Assembly: GCA_004557035.1 (NCBI GenBank)
Contig: SFFB01000011.1
Span: 1-64,000 of the forward strand
Direction of reading: 5' to 3'
DNA length: 64,000 nucleotides
From: Bacteroidales bacterium
GTDB lineage: Bacteria > Bacteroidota > Bacteroidia > Bacteroidales > Bacteroidaceae
Each line of letters begins with the position of its first letter. The stretch's first letter is position 1. A program made the position numbers and the translations under genes. The notes beneath the pieces are model-generated. The model was not told where the DNA came from. It ran no database searches and saw nothing but the letters and a program-made list of their open reading frames with translations. This document shows, piece by piece, positions 43,672-52,948 of the stretch.

Positions 43672-46600
43672 ATGAAACTTGACAGATTTATAACGCGCCC
43701 GGTGTTGTCGACGGTGATTTCCATCGTCATCCTCATCTTGGGTTTCTTGGGTTTGATGTCGCTCCCCATCACCCAGTACCCCGACATCGCGCCGCCAACC
43801 GTACAGGTAAGCACCAACTATACCGGTGCCAACGCCCAGACCGTAATGAACTCTGTGATTGCTCCGCTTGAAGAGCAAATCAACGGTGTGGAAAACATGG
43901 ACTACATGAGTTCTGCGGCCACCAACACCGGTGACGCCACCATCGAAATCACCTTCAAGCAGGGCACCGACCCCGACATGGCTGCCGTGAACGTGCAAAA
44001 CCGTGTGGCCAAGGCCGAAGGTCTGCTGCCGGCCGAAGTCACAAAAGTCGGCGTCATCACCCAGAAGCGCCAGACCTCCATGCTCGTGGTATTCTCCGTG
44101 TCGGACGCTTCGGGCAAATACAACAAGCAGTTCATCGAGAACTACATGAAAATCAACATCCTGCCGCAAATCCAGCGTGTGCAGGGTGTAGGCGACGCCA
44201 TGGTTATGGGTGCCAACTACTCCATGCGTATCTGGCTCGACCCCGAGCGTATGGCCGAATACAAACTCATGCCCACGGACATCTCGACCGTATTGGCCGA
44301 GCAAAACATCGAGGCCGCGCCGGGTAGCATCGGCGAACGCCAAGACCAGACCTACCAATACACACTGCGCTACAAAGGCCGCCTCAAGGAGGTGTCGGAG
44401 TTTGAAAACCTTGTCATAAAGTCAAACGAAGACGGCACCTTGCTGCGTCTGAAAGACATTGCCCGAGTGGAACTGGGCCGCGAGACCTACGCCTTCTCCG
44501 GTACGGTGAACGGCAACTCGTCGGTGTCTTGTATCGTCATGCAGACGGCAGGAAGTAACGCCACGCAGATTGTAAAAGACATCGAAAAACTTCTGAAAGA
44601 CTGCGAAGAAGACTTGCCCGACGGCCTTAAGATCACGGTGGCCCAAAACGTCAACGACTTCCTCTTCGCCTCTATCCACGAGGTTATCAAAACCCTCATC
44701 GAGGCCTTCATCCTCGTGTTCATCGTGGTGTTTATCTTCTTGCAAGACTTCCGCTCCACGCTCATCCCGACCATCGCCATCCCCGTGGCCCTCATCGGTA
44801 CGTTCTTTGCCCTCTCCATGATTGGCTTCTCTGTCAACCTGCTGACGCTGTCTGCCCTCGTGCTGGCCATCGCCATTGTGGTGGACGACGCGATTGTGGT
44901 GGTCGAGGGTGTGCACGCCAAACTTGACCAAGGCTACACCTCGGCCCGCAAAGCCTCCATCGACGCTATGGGTGAGCTCGGCGGCGCCATTGTCTCGATT
45001 ACATTGGTGATGATGGCGGTGTTCATTCCGGTGAGCTTCATGTCGGGTACCTCGGGTACGTTCTACCGCCAGTTTGGTCTGACCATGGCCATTGCCATCG
45101 GTTTCTCGGCCGTCAACGCCTTGACCCTCTCTCCGGCACTCTGCGCCATCCTGCTTAAGCCCCACAAGAGCGAAGCCTCACTGGGCGAGCGACTCGGCAC
45201 CGCCTACAAGGCCGCAGGCGAGAGCATGCTTTCACGCTACAAGGAAGCCGTGGGCCGACTGATTAACCCGAAACTGACCATCTTGTTCGTCATCATAGCC
45301 ATCTTGGGTATGATCTTCGGTATGTTCAACTTCGAGGCCAGCCCCATATTGACCATCGTGATGATCGTAATCAGCGTCATTGCCATGCTTGGTCTGAGCA
45401 CGAAGAAGTTCCAGAACTCGTTCAACAGCAGCTATGAGCGTCTGCTCGGCCGATACAAGAAGGGCGTGTTGCGCTTTGTGAAGCGCCCCATACTCTCTCT
45501 CGGTATCACCGCCGCAGCCATCGTGGGCCTCGTGCTTTTGATGCAGAACACCCCGACCGCCCTCGTGCCCAACGAAGACACGGGTACCATCATGGGTGTC
45601 GTAACGATGCCTCCCGGCACGTCTCAAGACAAGACCGAGGCGATGCTCAAGCGCGTAGACAGCCTCGTGTGCAGTGTGCCCGCCGTAGAGGTAAGTACCG
45701 TGATTTCGGGTTACAGCTTCATCGGTGGCCGCGGCCCCAGCTACGGCTCATTCATCATCAAACTCAAAAACTGGGAAGAGCGTTCGCTCAAAGAGAGCTC
45801 GACGGTGGTGTTTGCCAACCTCTACCTCAAGTCGCGCGACGTGTTCAAAGACGCCCAGGTGTTGTTCTTCCAGCCCCCTATGATTACGGGTTACGGTGTG
45901 ACCAACGGTTTCACGCTTAACTTGCAAGACCGTACGGGTGGCGACCTGAACAAATTCTACGACGTGTCGAAGCAGTTCCTTGCCGACCTGCAGGCACGCC
46001 CCGAGATTGAGTCGGCCCAGACCAACTTCAACCCCAACTTCCCCGAATATCTCATCGACATAGACGCCGCCAAGTGTAAACGTGCCGGCATCTCGCCCAG
46101 CACCATCCTCACCACGCTGCAAGGCTACTACGGCGGTCTTTATCTCTCCAACTTCAACCGCTTCGGTAAACTCTACCGCGTGATGGTGCAAGGTGAGCGC
46201 AGCCAGCGTATGAACTACGAGAGTCTCTACAAGATTAAGGTGAGAAACGGCAACGAGATGGCGCCAATCACGGAGTTTATCACCATCACGCCCTCGCACG
46301 GTCCCGACAACATCAACCGCTTCAACATGTACACCTCAATGGCTGTGAACGGTAACCCGGCCTCGGGCTACACCTCCGGTCAGGCGCTTCAAGCCATTCA
46401 GGAAGTGGCCAAGACCTCTCTGCCTACGGGTTATTCATTTGAGTTTTCGGGCACTTCGCGCGAGGAGGCACAGAGCGGTGGCAGCACGACGGCCATCGTC
46501 TTCCTGCTCTGCTTCGTGTTCATCTACCTCTTGCTTTCGGCCCAGTATGAAAGCTATCTGCTTCCGTTGGCCGTATTGCTCTCAGTGCCCTTCGGTTTGG

Positions 46601-47079
46601 CCGGTTCGTTCATTTTCATCCAAGCCATGGGCGGCCTTAACTCCATCATCCCCATCTTTGGTAATGCTGCCAACAACATCTATGTGCAGATTGCCTTGAT
46701 TATGTTGATGGGTCTGTTAGCTAAGAACGCCATCCTTATCGTAGAGTTCGCGCTCGACCGCCGCAAGATGGGTATGAGCATCTCTTGGGCCGCCGTGCTC
46801 GGAGCCGGTGCCCGTTTGCGCCCAATCTTGATGACGTCGTTGGCCATGATTATCGGTCTGTTGCCGCTGATGTTTGCCTTCGGCGTAGGCGCCAACGGTA
46901 ACCGCTCGCTCGGTACGACCGCCATCGGCGGTATGCTCATCGGTATGATTTTCCAGATTTTCATCGTGCCGGCACTCTTCGTCATCTTCCAGTATCTGCA
47001 AGAGAAGATTTCGCCGATGAAGTGGGACGACCTTGAGAATAAGGAAGGCCAGGCCGACGCCGAACAATACAGTATTTAA
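43672..47079 (+). CDS. RND efflux pump permease (AcrB/HAE1 family)
   Basis: A 1135-residue inner-membrane proton-driven drug exporter. The first helix (ITRPVLSTVISIVILILG) and the MSLPITQYPDIAPP segment are typical. The proton-relay aspartates lie in ALVLAIAIVVDDAIVVVE. Twelve helices are split by two large periplasmic loops. Between the two halves it is longer than E. coli AcrB, by about 85 residues, partly from an extra hydrophobic insert (LTILFVIIAILGMIFGMF, LTIVMIVISVIAML) around residues 535-570. That insert could add membrane segments. It is 170 bp after the adaptor gene. Confidence 0.95.
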   Translation: MKLDRFITRPVLSTVISIVILILGFLGLMSLPITQYPDIAPPTVQVSTNYTGANAQTVMNSVIAPLEEQINGVENMDYMSSAATNTGDATIEITFKQGTDPDMAAVNVQNRVAKAEGLLPAEVTKVGVITQKRQTSMLVVFSVSDASGKYNKQFIENYMKINILPQIQRVQGVGDAMVMGANYSMRIWLDPERMAEYKLMPTDISTVLAEQNIEAAPGSIGERQDQTYQYTLRYKGRLKEVSEFENLVIKSNEDGTLLRLKDIARVELGRETYAFSGTVNGNSSVSCIVMQTAGSNATQIVKDIEKLLKDCEEDLPDGLKITVAQNVNDFLFASIHEVIKTLIEAFILVFIVVFIFLQDFRSTLIPTIAIPVALIGTFFALSMIGFSVNLLTLSALVLAIAIVVDDAIVVVEGVHAKLDQGYTSARKASIDAMGELGGAIVSITLVMMAVFIPVSFMSGTSGTFYRQFGLTMAIAIGFSAVNALTLSPALCAILLKPHKSEASLGERLGTAYKAAGESMLSRYKEAVGRLINPKLTILFVIIAILGMIFGMFNFEASPILTIVMIVISVIAMLGLSTKKFQNSFNSSYERLLGRYKKGVLRFVKRPILSLGITAAAIVGLVLLMQNTPTALVPNEDTGTIMGVVTMPPGTSQDKTEAMLKRVDSLVCSVPAVEVSTVISGYSFIGGRGPSYGSFIIKLKNWEERSLKESSTVVFANLYLKSRDVFKDAQVLFFQPPMITGYGVTNGFTLNLQDRTGGDLNKFYDVSKQFLADLQARPEIESAQTNFNPNFPEYLIDIDAAKCKRAGISPSTILTTLQGYYGGLYLSNFNRFGKLYRVMVQGERSQRMNYESLYKIKVRNGNEMAPITEFITITPSHGPDNINRFNMYTSMAVNGNPASGYTSGQALQAIQEVAKTSLPTGYSFEFSGTSREEAQSGGSTTAIVFLLCFVFIYLLLSAQYESYLLPLAVLLSVPFGLAGSFIFIQAMGGLNSIIPIFGNAANNIYVQIALIMLMGLLAKNAILIVEFALDRRKMGMSISWAAVLGAGARLRPILMTSLAMIIGLLPLMFAFGVGANGNRSLGTTAIGGMLIGMIFQIFIVPALFVIFQYLQEKISPMKWDDLENKEGQADAEQYSI

Positions 47080-47166
47080 CAGCCACATCCAAAAGAGCCG
47101 GTGGGAGACCGGCCGACCCCTCTGACCGACGCGGTCTCCCGCCACTCCTATTATATATATAATAAT

Positions 47167-48555
47167 ATGAACAAAATCTTCGTCACCATACTCTGCGGTA
47201 CGGCCCTGCTGAGCAGTTGCCGCACGATGAGCAACTATGAGCGCCCGGAGTCTGTCAGCACAGACAGCCTCTATCGTGACACCATCGACACCTATGCCGT
47301 GTTGCAGGGCGACACCACCAACTTTGGCAACACGCCATGGCGCGAGGTGTTTACCGAGCCTCAGTTGCAGGCGCTCATAGAGAAAGCGCTCACACAAAAC
47401 GCCGACCTGCGCAAGGCCGACTTGACCATCACCCAGGCCGAGGCCGCGCTCAAAGTGGCCCGTTTGGCCTATCTGCCTTCTATGGCATTCAGTCCGCAAG
47501 GTACCATCTCATCGTTTGACGGCGGCAAGGCCACCAAGACTTACAGCCTCCCCATCCAGGCCAGCTGGCAAATCGGTTCGCTTGGCTCACTGCGCAACAC
47601 CAAGAAACAAGGCGAGGTGAACCTCGAACTCAGTCGCGCTTCTAAGCAGGCTGTGCGCACCAACATCATCTCGGCCGTGGCCAACCTCTACTATACGCTG
47701 CAAATGCTTGACGAGCAGTTGGCTACCACCGAGGCCACTCTCGAAATCTGGGGCAAGAACGTCACGGCCATGGAGAAGATGTGGGAAGTGGGCGGTCTGA
47801 CCAACTCGGCTGCCGTGGAGCAGGCCAAGGCCAACTATTACCAAATCCAGGCCACCGTGCCTGCTTTGAAACAGAGCATCACTTCGGCCGAAAACGCGCT
47901 CTGCCTCATTCTCCACGAAGCACCCCACCCCATCAGTCGCGGTGCCTTCAGCGGCGACGGCTTCCCCGAGCAGCTGAAAGTGGGTGTGCCCGTGCAACTG
48001 CTCTCTAACCGTCCTGACGTGAAAGCTGCCGAGCTCTCGCTGGCCAATGCCTTCTATGCCACCAACGTGGCCCGTAGCGCCTTCTATCCTTCGCTGACCA
48101 TCGGCGGACAAGCCGGCTGGACCAACAGTGCCGGGGCAGCTATAACCAATCCGGCCAAGTTCCTGGCCTCTGCCGTAGGGTCGCTCGTTCAGCCTCTCTT
48201 TGCCAACGGTCAGCTCACGGCCCAGCTTAAGATTGCCAAGGCCAAACAAGAGGCCGCTCTCATCGACTTCGAGCAGTCGCTCTATCAGGCTGGTGCCGAG
48301 GTGAGCGACGCCTTGAGCCAATACCAAGCCCGCTGCACCCAAGAGCAAAGCCTCGTGAAACAGGTGGAACAACTCACGAAAGCCGTAGACGACACCAACT
48401 ATCTCTTTGCCCACGGCAACACCACCTCTTATCTCGAAACGCTCACAGCACAGTCGAGCCTGCTGCAGGCCCAGCTCAATCTTATCTCCACTAAGTTCGA
48501 CAAAGTGCAAGCCGCCATTACGCTCTATCAGGCACTCGGCGGCGGACGCGACTGA
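47167..48555 (+). CDS. TolC-like outer-membrane efflux lipoprotein (NodT family)
   Basis: A 462-residue lipoprotein (lipobox ALLSSC) forming the outer-membrane exit duct. Two OEP-type repeats are seen (ADLRKADLTITQAEAALKVA and QLLSNRPDVKAAELSLANAF), with long alpha-helical segments. The PW motif near the N-terminus (GNTPWREVFTEPQLQALI) is typical. The frame opens at 47101 but the signal peptide starts at ATG 47167. Third gene of the efflux operon, 87 bp after the pump. Confidence 0.93.
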   Translation: MNKIFVTILCGTALLSSCRTMSNYERPESVSTDSLYRDTIDTYAVLQGDTTNFGNTPWREVFTEPQLQALIEKALTQNADLRKADLTITQAEAALKVARLAYLPSMAFSPQGTISSFDGGKATKTYSLPIQASWQIGSLGSLRNTKKQGEVNLELSRASKQAVRTNIISAVANLYYTLQMLDEQLATTEATLEIWGKNVTAMEKMWEVGGLTNSAAVEQAKANYYQIQATVPALKQSITSAENALCLILHEAPHPISRGAFSGDGFPEQLKVGVPVQLLSNRPDVKAAELSLANAFYATNVARSAFYPSLTIGGQAGWTNSAGAAITNPAKFLASAVGSLVQPLFANGQLTAQLKIAKAKQEAALIDFEQSLYQAGAEVSDALSQYQARCTQEQSLVKQVEQLTKAVDDTNYLFAHGNTTSYLETLTAQSSLLQAQLNLISTKFDKVQAAITLYQALGGGRD

Positions 48556-48592
48556 TTAAGCCCTTAAGTCTAACCTGCAATACACAACAATC

Positions 48593-49378
48593 ATGATTAG
48601 TCCCTTAGCATACGTTCATCCCGAAGCCCAAATCGGACAGAACGTAGAGATAGCCCCCTTTGCCTATATCGAAAAAGGCGTGGTCATCGGCGACAATTGC
48701 GTCATCAAGGCACACGCCAGCATCCTCGAAGGCACCACAATGGGCACAGGCAATGTCGTGCACCAAAACGCCGTCATCTGCGCCACGCCACAAGACTTCC
48801 ACTATGTGGAGGGGCAGCCCACGAAAGTGGTGATAGGCAACGACAACCACATCCGCGAAAACGTGGTGATTGCCGGTAGCACATACGCCGACAAGGCTAC
48901 CACCATTGGCAACGGCAACTACCTGATGGATCAGGTGCACATCTGCCACGACGTAAAAATAGGCAACGGCTGCGTCGTGGGCATCGGCGTGAGCATTGCC
49001 GGCGAGTGTGAAATCGACGACCACTCCATCCAAAGTTCTGGTGTCATTATTCAGCAACGCGTACGCGTGGGCCGCTACTCACTGATGCAGAGCGGATGCC
49101 GCGTGCAAAAAGACGTACCACCCTATGTCGTGCTCGGCGGCAACCCGGCCGGCTACCACGGCATCAACACCATCGTGTTGAAACACATCGGCATGTCTGA
49201 ACGCATCATGCGCCATATGGCCAACACCTACCGCATTATCTACACCGGCAACTTCAGCCTCGAAGATGCCATCATCAAGATACCTGAGCAAATCCCTATG
49301 AGCGAAGAAATCCACATCATACTTGATTTCATCAGCAAGACCAAATTGGGTATCGTGAGAAACATGACCAAAGACTGA
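48593..49378 (+). CDS. lpxA: LpxA-like acyl-ACP:UDP-GlcNAc O-acyltransferase
   Basis: A 261-residue left-handed beta-helix acyltransferase of the LpxA family, which begins lipid A synthesis. Many hexapeptide repeats (VVIGDNCVIKAHASI, TTIGNGNYLMDQVHICHD) contain the His expected at the catalytic position. The C-terminal helical part (IMRHMANTYRIIYTGNFSLEDAI) is typical. However, the usual NRGT after RENVTI is replaced by AGST, and no lpxC/lpxD/fabZ neighbours are seen. It may therefore be a second, LpxA-like paralogue rather than the main enzyme. It follows the efflux operon by 37 bp and has its own strong terminator. Confidence 0.75.
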   Translation: MISPLAYVHPEAQIGQNVEIAPFAYIEKGVVIGDNCVIKAHASILEGTTMGTGNVVHQNAVICATPQDFHYVEGQPTKVVIGNDNHIRENVVIAGSTYADKATTIGNGNYLMDQVHICHDVKIGNGCVVGIGVSIAGECEIDDHSIQSSGVIIQQRVRVGRYSLMQSGCRVQKDVPPYVVLGGNPAGYHGINTIVLKHIGMSERIMRHMANTYRIIYTGNFSLEDAIIKIPEQIPMSEEIHIILDFISKTKLGIVRNMTKD

Positions 49379-49410
49379 CGCGACTTTTTCGCTAAGTCAC
49401 TCCCCCACTG

Positions 49411-49453
49411 CACGATGTGCCTCCCCACTGTGAGAAGGCGCATCGTGTTTTTT
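49411..49453 (+). terminator. Rho-independent terminator after the LpxA-like gene
   Basis: Stem CACGATGTGCCT / AGGCGCATCGTG (12 bp with one G-U pair) with a 13-nt loop, followed by TTTTTT. It lies 32 bp past the stop codon. Confidence 0.92.
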
Positions 49454-49599
49454 CGTACGCAAAAACCGGCGACAAAGCGTGACAAAAAGGGGGCAAGGTG
49501 TGACAAAAAAAGATGAAGATTTCTTCCACCCGTAGTCCGTCCAACTTCATTGGCCTCTGAAAATGGTTGACATCAGACTTGAAAACGACAAAAAACACC

Positions 49600-49800
49600 A
49601 CGAAATTCACAATCATAAGCACCACATCTACGGGAATAGGGACAGTATTTTCTGCGATAGTGACAGAAAATGCGCCGATAAGGCCCGTAACGCCCTCAAA
49701 CACAATAAAAAGAAGCCTATTAAGCCTCCCTTCTCCTTTCTCACATACAAGATAACGCCAAACGGGCGAAAACAAAAAAGACATCGACGGGCCATCCGCT
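49600..49800 (+). repeat. R4 element, copy C
   Basis: Contains ACGGGAATAGGGACAG, a TTTTCTG/CAGAAAA hairpin, GATAAGGCCCGTAACG, then CTCCCTTCTCC and AACGGGCGAAAACAAAAAAGAC. The last block aligns with copy D at 55.2 kb in the same order. A plus-strand open frame over it (49563-49910) is a by-product of the repeat. The gap 49379-49982 holds this, the terminator before it and the ppdK promoter. Confidence 0.65.
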
Positions 49801-49912
49801 CAAGACGCACAGAGAAATGTTTGAAACTTGTCCGTCTAAGGGCTCAAAAGGCGAGAAATAGGCCGCCAAAGAGCCGAAAAATGCCGTCAAAGAATAAAAA
49901 AAAGTGCTAACA

Positions 49913-49943
49913 TTGTGATATTATCGGAATTTTGCTAAATTTG
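49913..49943 (+). promoter_or_regulatory. Candidate ppdK promoter
   Basis: TTG at 49913-49915 and TAAATTTG at 49936-49943 with 20 bp between, a full match to the Bacteroidetes -7 box. The leader is about 32 nt. Confidence 0.65.
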
Positions 49944-49982
49944 CCCCTATTGAAAGTTTCAAAAAATAATAATATTACTACT

Positions 49983-52706
49983 ATGGAAAACCGTAAAAGG
50001 GTTTACACCTTCGGTGCAGGTAAGGCCGAAGGCCGCGCAGATATGCGCAACGAACTCGGTGGCAAGGGTGCGAACCTTGCCGAGATGAATCTCATTGGCG
50101 TCCCCGTGCCCCCGGGATTTACCATCACCACAGACACTTGTAACGACTACTACAAAATCGGCAAAAACGAGGTTGTAGAACTGTTGAGAAAAGACGTTGA
50201 GAATGCCCTTCACGGCGTTGAAGACCTGATGGCTTCAAAATTCGGCGACGTGGCCAACCCGTTGCTTCTCTCCGTACGCTCAGGTGCCCGCGCTTCGATG
50301 CCCGGTATGATGGACACCATCCTCAACCTCGGTCTCAACGACGAAGTAGTTGAAGGCTTGGCCCGAAAGACCAACAATCCCCGCTTTGCCTACGACGCCT
50401 ACCGCCGCTTCGTTCAGATGTACGGCGACGTGGTGCTCGGCATGAAGCCCGTCAACAAAGACGACGTTGACCCCTTCGAAGCCATCATCGACGAAGTGAA
50501 AGAAGCCAAAGGCGTGAAACTCGACAACGAGCTCGAAGTGGAAGACCTCAAAGAACTCGTGATGCGCTTCAAAGCCGCCATCAAAGCCCAAACCGGCAAG
50601 GAATTCCCCTCCGACCCCATGGAACAGCTCTGGGGCGCCATCTGTGCCGTGTTTGACTCATGGATGAACGAACGCGCCATCCTCTATCGCAAGATGGAAG
50701 GCATCCCCGCCGAATGGGGTACGGCCGTGACCGTCATGGCCATGGTGTTCGGCAATATGGGCAACACGTCAGCCACCGGCGTTTGCTTCAGCCGCGACGC
50801 CGCCACCGGCGAAGACCTCTTCAACGGCGAATGGCTCGTCAACGCACAAGGTGAAGACGTGGTAGCTGGTATTCGCACGCCGCAACAGATCACCCTCGAA
50901 GGCAGCCGCCGCTGGGCCGAGCTCCAAGGCATCAGCGAAGAAGAGCGCAAAGCCCAGTTCCCCTCAATGGAAGAGGCTATGCCCGAAATCTACAAGCAGC
51001 TCGACGGTATCCAGACTAAGCTCGAAGAGCATTACCACGACATGCAAGACATGGAGTTCACGGTGCAGGAAGGCAAACTCTGGTTCCTCCAGACCCGTAA
51101 CGGCAAGCGCACCGGTGCTGCCATGGTCAAAATCGCTATGGACCTGCTCCGTCAGGGTATGATTGACGAAAAGACAGCCATCGAACGCTGCGAGCCCAAC
51201 AAGCTCGACGAGCTCCTTCACCCCGTATTCAGCAAAGACGCCCTTGCCAAAGCCAAAGAACTCACACGCGGTCTGCCCGCCAGCCCGGGTGCCGCCTGCG
51301 GCCAGATTGTCTTCTTCGCCGAAGACGCCGCCAAATGGCACGCCGACGGCCACAAAGTGGTTATGGTGCGTATTGAGACCAGCCCCGAAGACCTCGCCGG
51401 TATGGCTGTGGCCGAAGGTATCCTCACCGCCCGCGGTGGTATGACCAGCCACGCTGCCGTTGTGGCCCGCGGTATGGGTAAGTGCTGCGTCAGCGGTGCA
51501 GGTGCCATCAACGTGGACTACAAGAACAAGACCGTTGAAATCGACGGCATCGTCCTCAAAGAAGGCGACTACATCTCACTCAACGGTACAAACGGCCGCG
51601 TATATCAAGGCGAAATTCGCACTCAGGCCGCAGAACTCTCTGGCGACTTTGCCGCCCTTATGGACCTCTGCGCCAAATACACCCGTCTGAAGGTGCGCAC
51701 CAACGCCGACACGCCCCACGACGCCGAAGTGGCCCGCAAGTTTGGTGCCGTAGGTATCGGTCTCTGCCGCACAGAGCATATGTTCTTCGACAACGAGAAG
51801 ATCGTGGCCATGCGCGAGATGATTTTGGCCGATGGCGTTGAAGGCCGCAAGAAAGCTCTTGCCAAACTCCTCCCCTATCAGAAAGAAGACTTCAAGGGTA
51901 TCTTCCGCGCCATGGACGGCTTCCCCGTCAATGTGCGTCTGCTCGACCCGCCCCTCCACGAGTTCGTGCCCCACGATGCCAAAGGCCAGGAAGAAATGGC
52001 ACAGGCCATGGGCGTAACCGTAGAATACATCCGCCAGCGCGTAGAGAGCCTCTGCGAGCACAACCCGATGCTCGGTCACCGTGGCTGCCGCTTGGGCAAC
52101 ACCTATCCCGAAATCACCCAGATGCAGACCCGCGCCATCCTTTCTGCCGCCATCGACCTGAAACGTGAAGGCCTCGACCCGCATCCTGAAATTATGGTGC
52201 CCCTCACTGGTATCCTCTATGAATTTGAGGCTCAGGAAAAAGTCATTCGCGACGAAGCTGCCGCTCTCTTCAAGGAAGAAGGCATCGAAATCCCCTTCAA
52301 GGTGGGTACGATGATTGAAATTCCGCGTGCAGCCCTCACGGCCGACAAGATTGCCTCACGTGCCGAATACTTCTCATTCGGTACAAACGACCTGACGCAG
52401 ATGACCTTCGGATATTCTCGCGACGACATCGCCAGCTTCTTGCCCGTTTACCTCGACAAGAAAATCTTGAAGGTTGACCCCTTCCAGGTGCTCGACCAAA
52501 ACGGTGTAGGTCAGCTTGTAGAGATGGCAGTCAACAAAGGTCGCACCGTACGTCCCGAACTCAAATGCGGTATTTGCGGCGAACACGGTGGCGAGCCCAG
52601 TTCAGTGAAGTTCTGCCACAAGGTAGGCCTCAACTATGTCAGCTGCTCACCCTTCCGCGTACCCATTGCCCGTCTTGCAGCGGCCCAGGCAGCGGTAGAA
52701 GAATAA
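49983..52706 (+). CDS. ppdK: Pyruvate, phosphate dikinase
   Basis: A 907-residue enzyme that interconverts pyruvate, ATP and phosphate with PEP, AMP and PPi. The N-terminal ATP-grasp part starts at FGAGKAEGRADMRNELGGKG. The swivelling phosphohistidine is in GGMTSHAAVVARG near residue 488. The C-terminal PEP/pyruvate barrel ends with KCGICGEHGGEPSSV and the conserved SCSPFRVPIARLAAAQA. The start ATG at 49983 is right for the family; an upstream frame start at 49932 lies before the predicted transcript. Probably central to PEP-pyruvate metabolism. Confidence 0.97.
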   Translation: MENRKRVYTFGAGKAEGRADMRNELGGKGANLAEMNLIGVPVPPGFTITTDTCNDYYKIGKNEVVELLRKDVENALHGVEDLMASKFGDVANPLLLSVRSGARASMPGMMDTILNLGLNDEVVEGLARKTNNPRFAYDAYRRFVQMYGDVVLGMKPVNKDDVDPFEAIIDEVKEAKGVKLDNELEVEDLKELVMRFKAAIKAQTGKEFPSDPMEQLWGAICAVFDSWMNERAILYRKMEGIPAEWGTAVTVMAMVFGNMGNTSATGVCFSRDAATGEDLFNGEWLVNAQGEDVVAGIRTPQQITLEGSRRWAELQGISEEERKAQFPSMEEAMPEIYKQLDGIQTKLEEHYHDMQDMEFTVQEGKLWFLQTRNGKRTGAAMVKIAMDLLRQGMIDEKTAIERCEPNKLDELLHPVFSKDALAKAKELTRGLPASPGAACGQIVFFAEDAAKWHADGHKVVMVRIETSPEDLAGMAVAEGILTARGGMTSHAAVVARGMGKCCVSGAGAINVDYKNKTVEIDGIVLKEGDYISLNGTNGRVYQGEIRTQAAELSGDFAALMDLCAKYTRLKVRTNADTPHDAEVARKFGAVGIGLCRTEHMFFDNEKIVAMREMILADGVEGRKKALAKLLPYQKEDFKGIFRAMDGFPVNVRLLDPPLHEFVPHDAKGQEEMAQAMGVTVEYIRQRVESLCEHNPMLGHRGCRLGNTYPEITQMQTRAILSAAIDLKREGLDPHPEIMVPLTGILYEFEAQEKVIRDEAAALFKEEGIEIPFKVGTMIEIPRAALTADKIASRAEYFSFGTNDLTQMTFGYSRDDIASFLPVYLDKKILKVDPFQVLDQNGVGQLVEMAVNKGRTVRPELKCGICGEHGGEPSSVKFCHKVGLNYVSCSPFRVPIARLAAAQAAVEE

Positions 52707-52730
52707 CAACCGGACACTGATTTAGAGAGA

Positions 52731-52772
52731 GTTAGGCGGAAAGCCCCGAAAACAAAGGGGCTTCCGCCTAAC
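52731..52772 (+). terminator. Strong inverted repeat, ppdK terminator
   Basis: GTTAGGCGGAAAGCCCC / GGGGCTTCCGCCTAAC, 16 to 17 bp stem with a 9-nt loop, 25 bp after ppdK. No long T-run follows. It also marks the border to the lower-GC recombinase region. Confidence 0.7.
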
Positions 52773-52948
52773 TTCGTAAATGGAGGTTCGTGCATTTCGA
52801 CACATTTTTCGAGCAGAATGAACGGAAAAGATTTGGATTTCCGACACTATTGATTTGGACGTGATTTGGAATGTAATTGAGCGAGTTAGAAGCCATTCAC
52901 TGCAACTGTCATCAAATTTATTGGAACACAGTTTAGAAATTAAAGAAT

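Noticed and set aside
49563..49910. 115-residue basic frame, similar to the frame at 55037-55354
   Set aside because: The similarity comes from the R4 repeat. Both lack conserved starts and contain mostly hairpin DNA.
52731..52772. Inverted repeat as a recombinase-invertible site
   Set aside because: It lies just after ppdK with a short loop and looks like a terminator. No second copy that could define an invertible segment was found.
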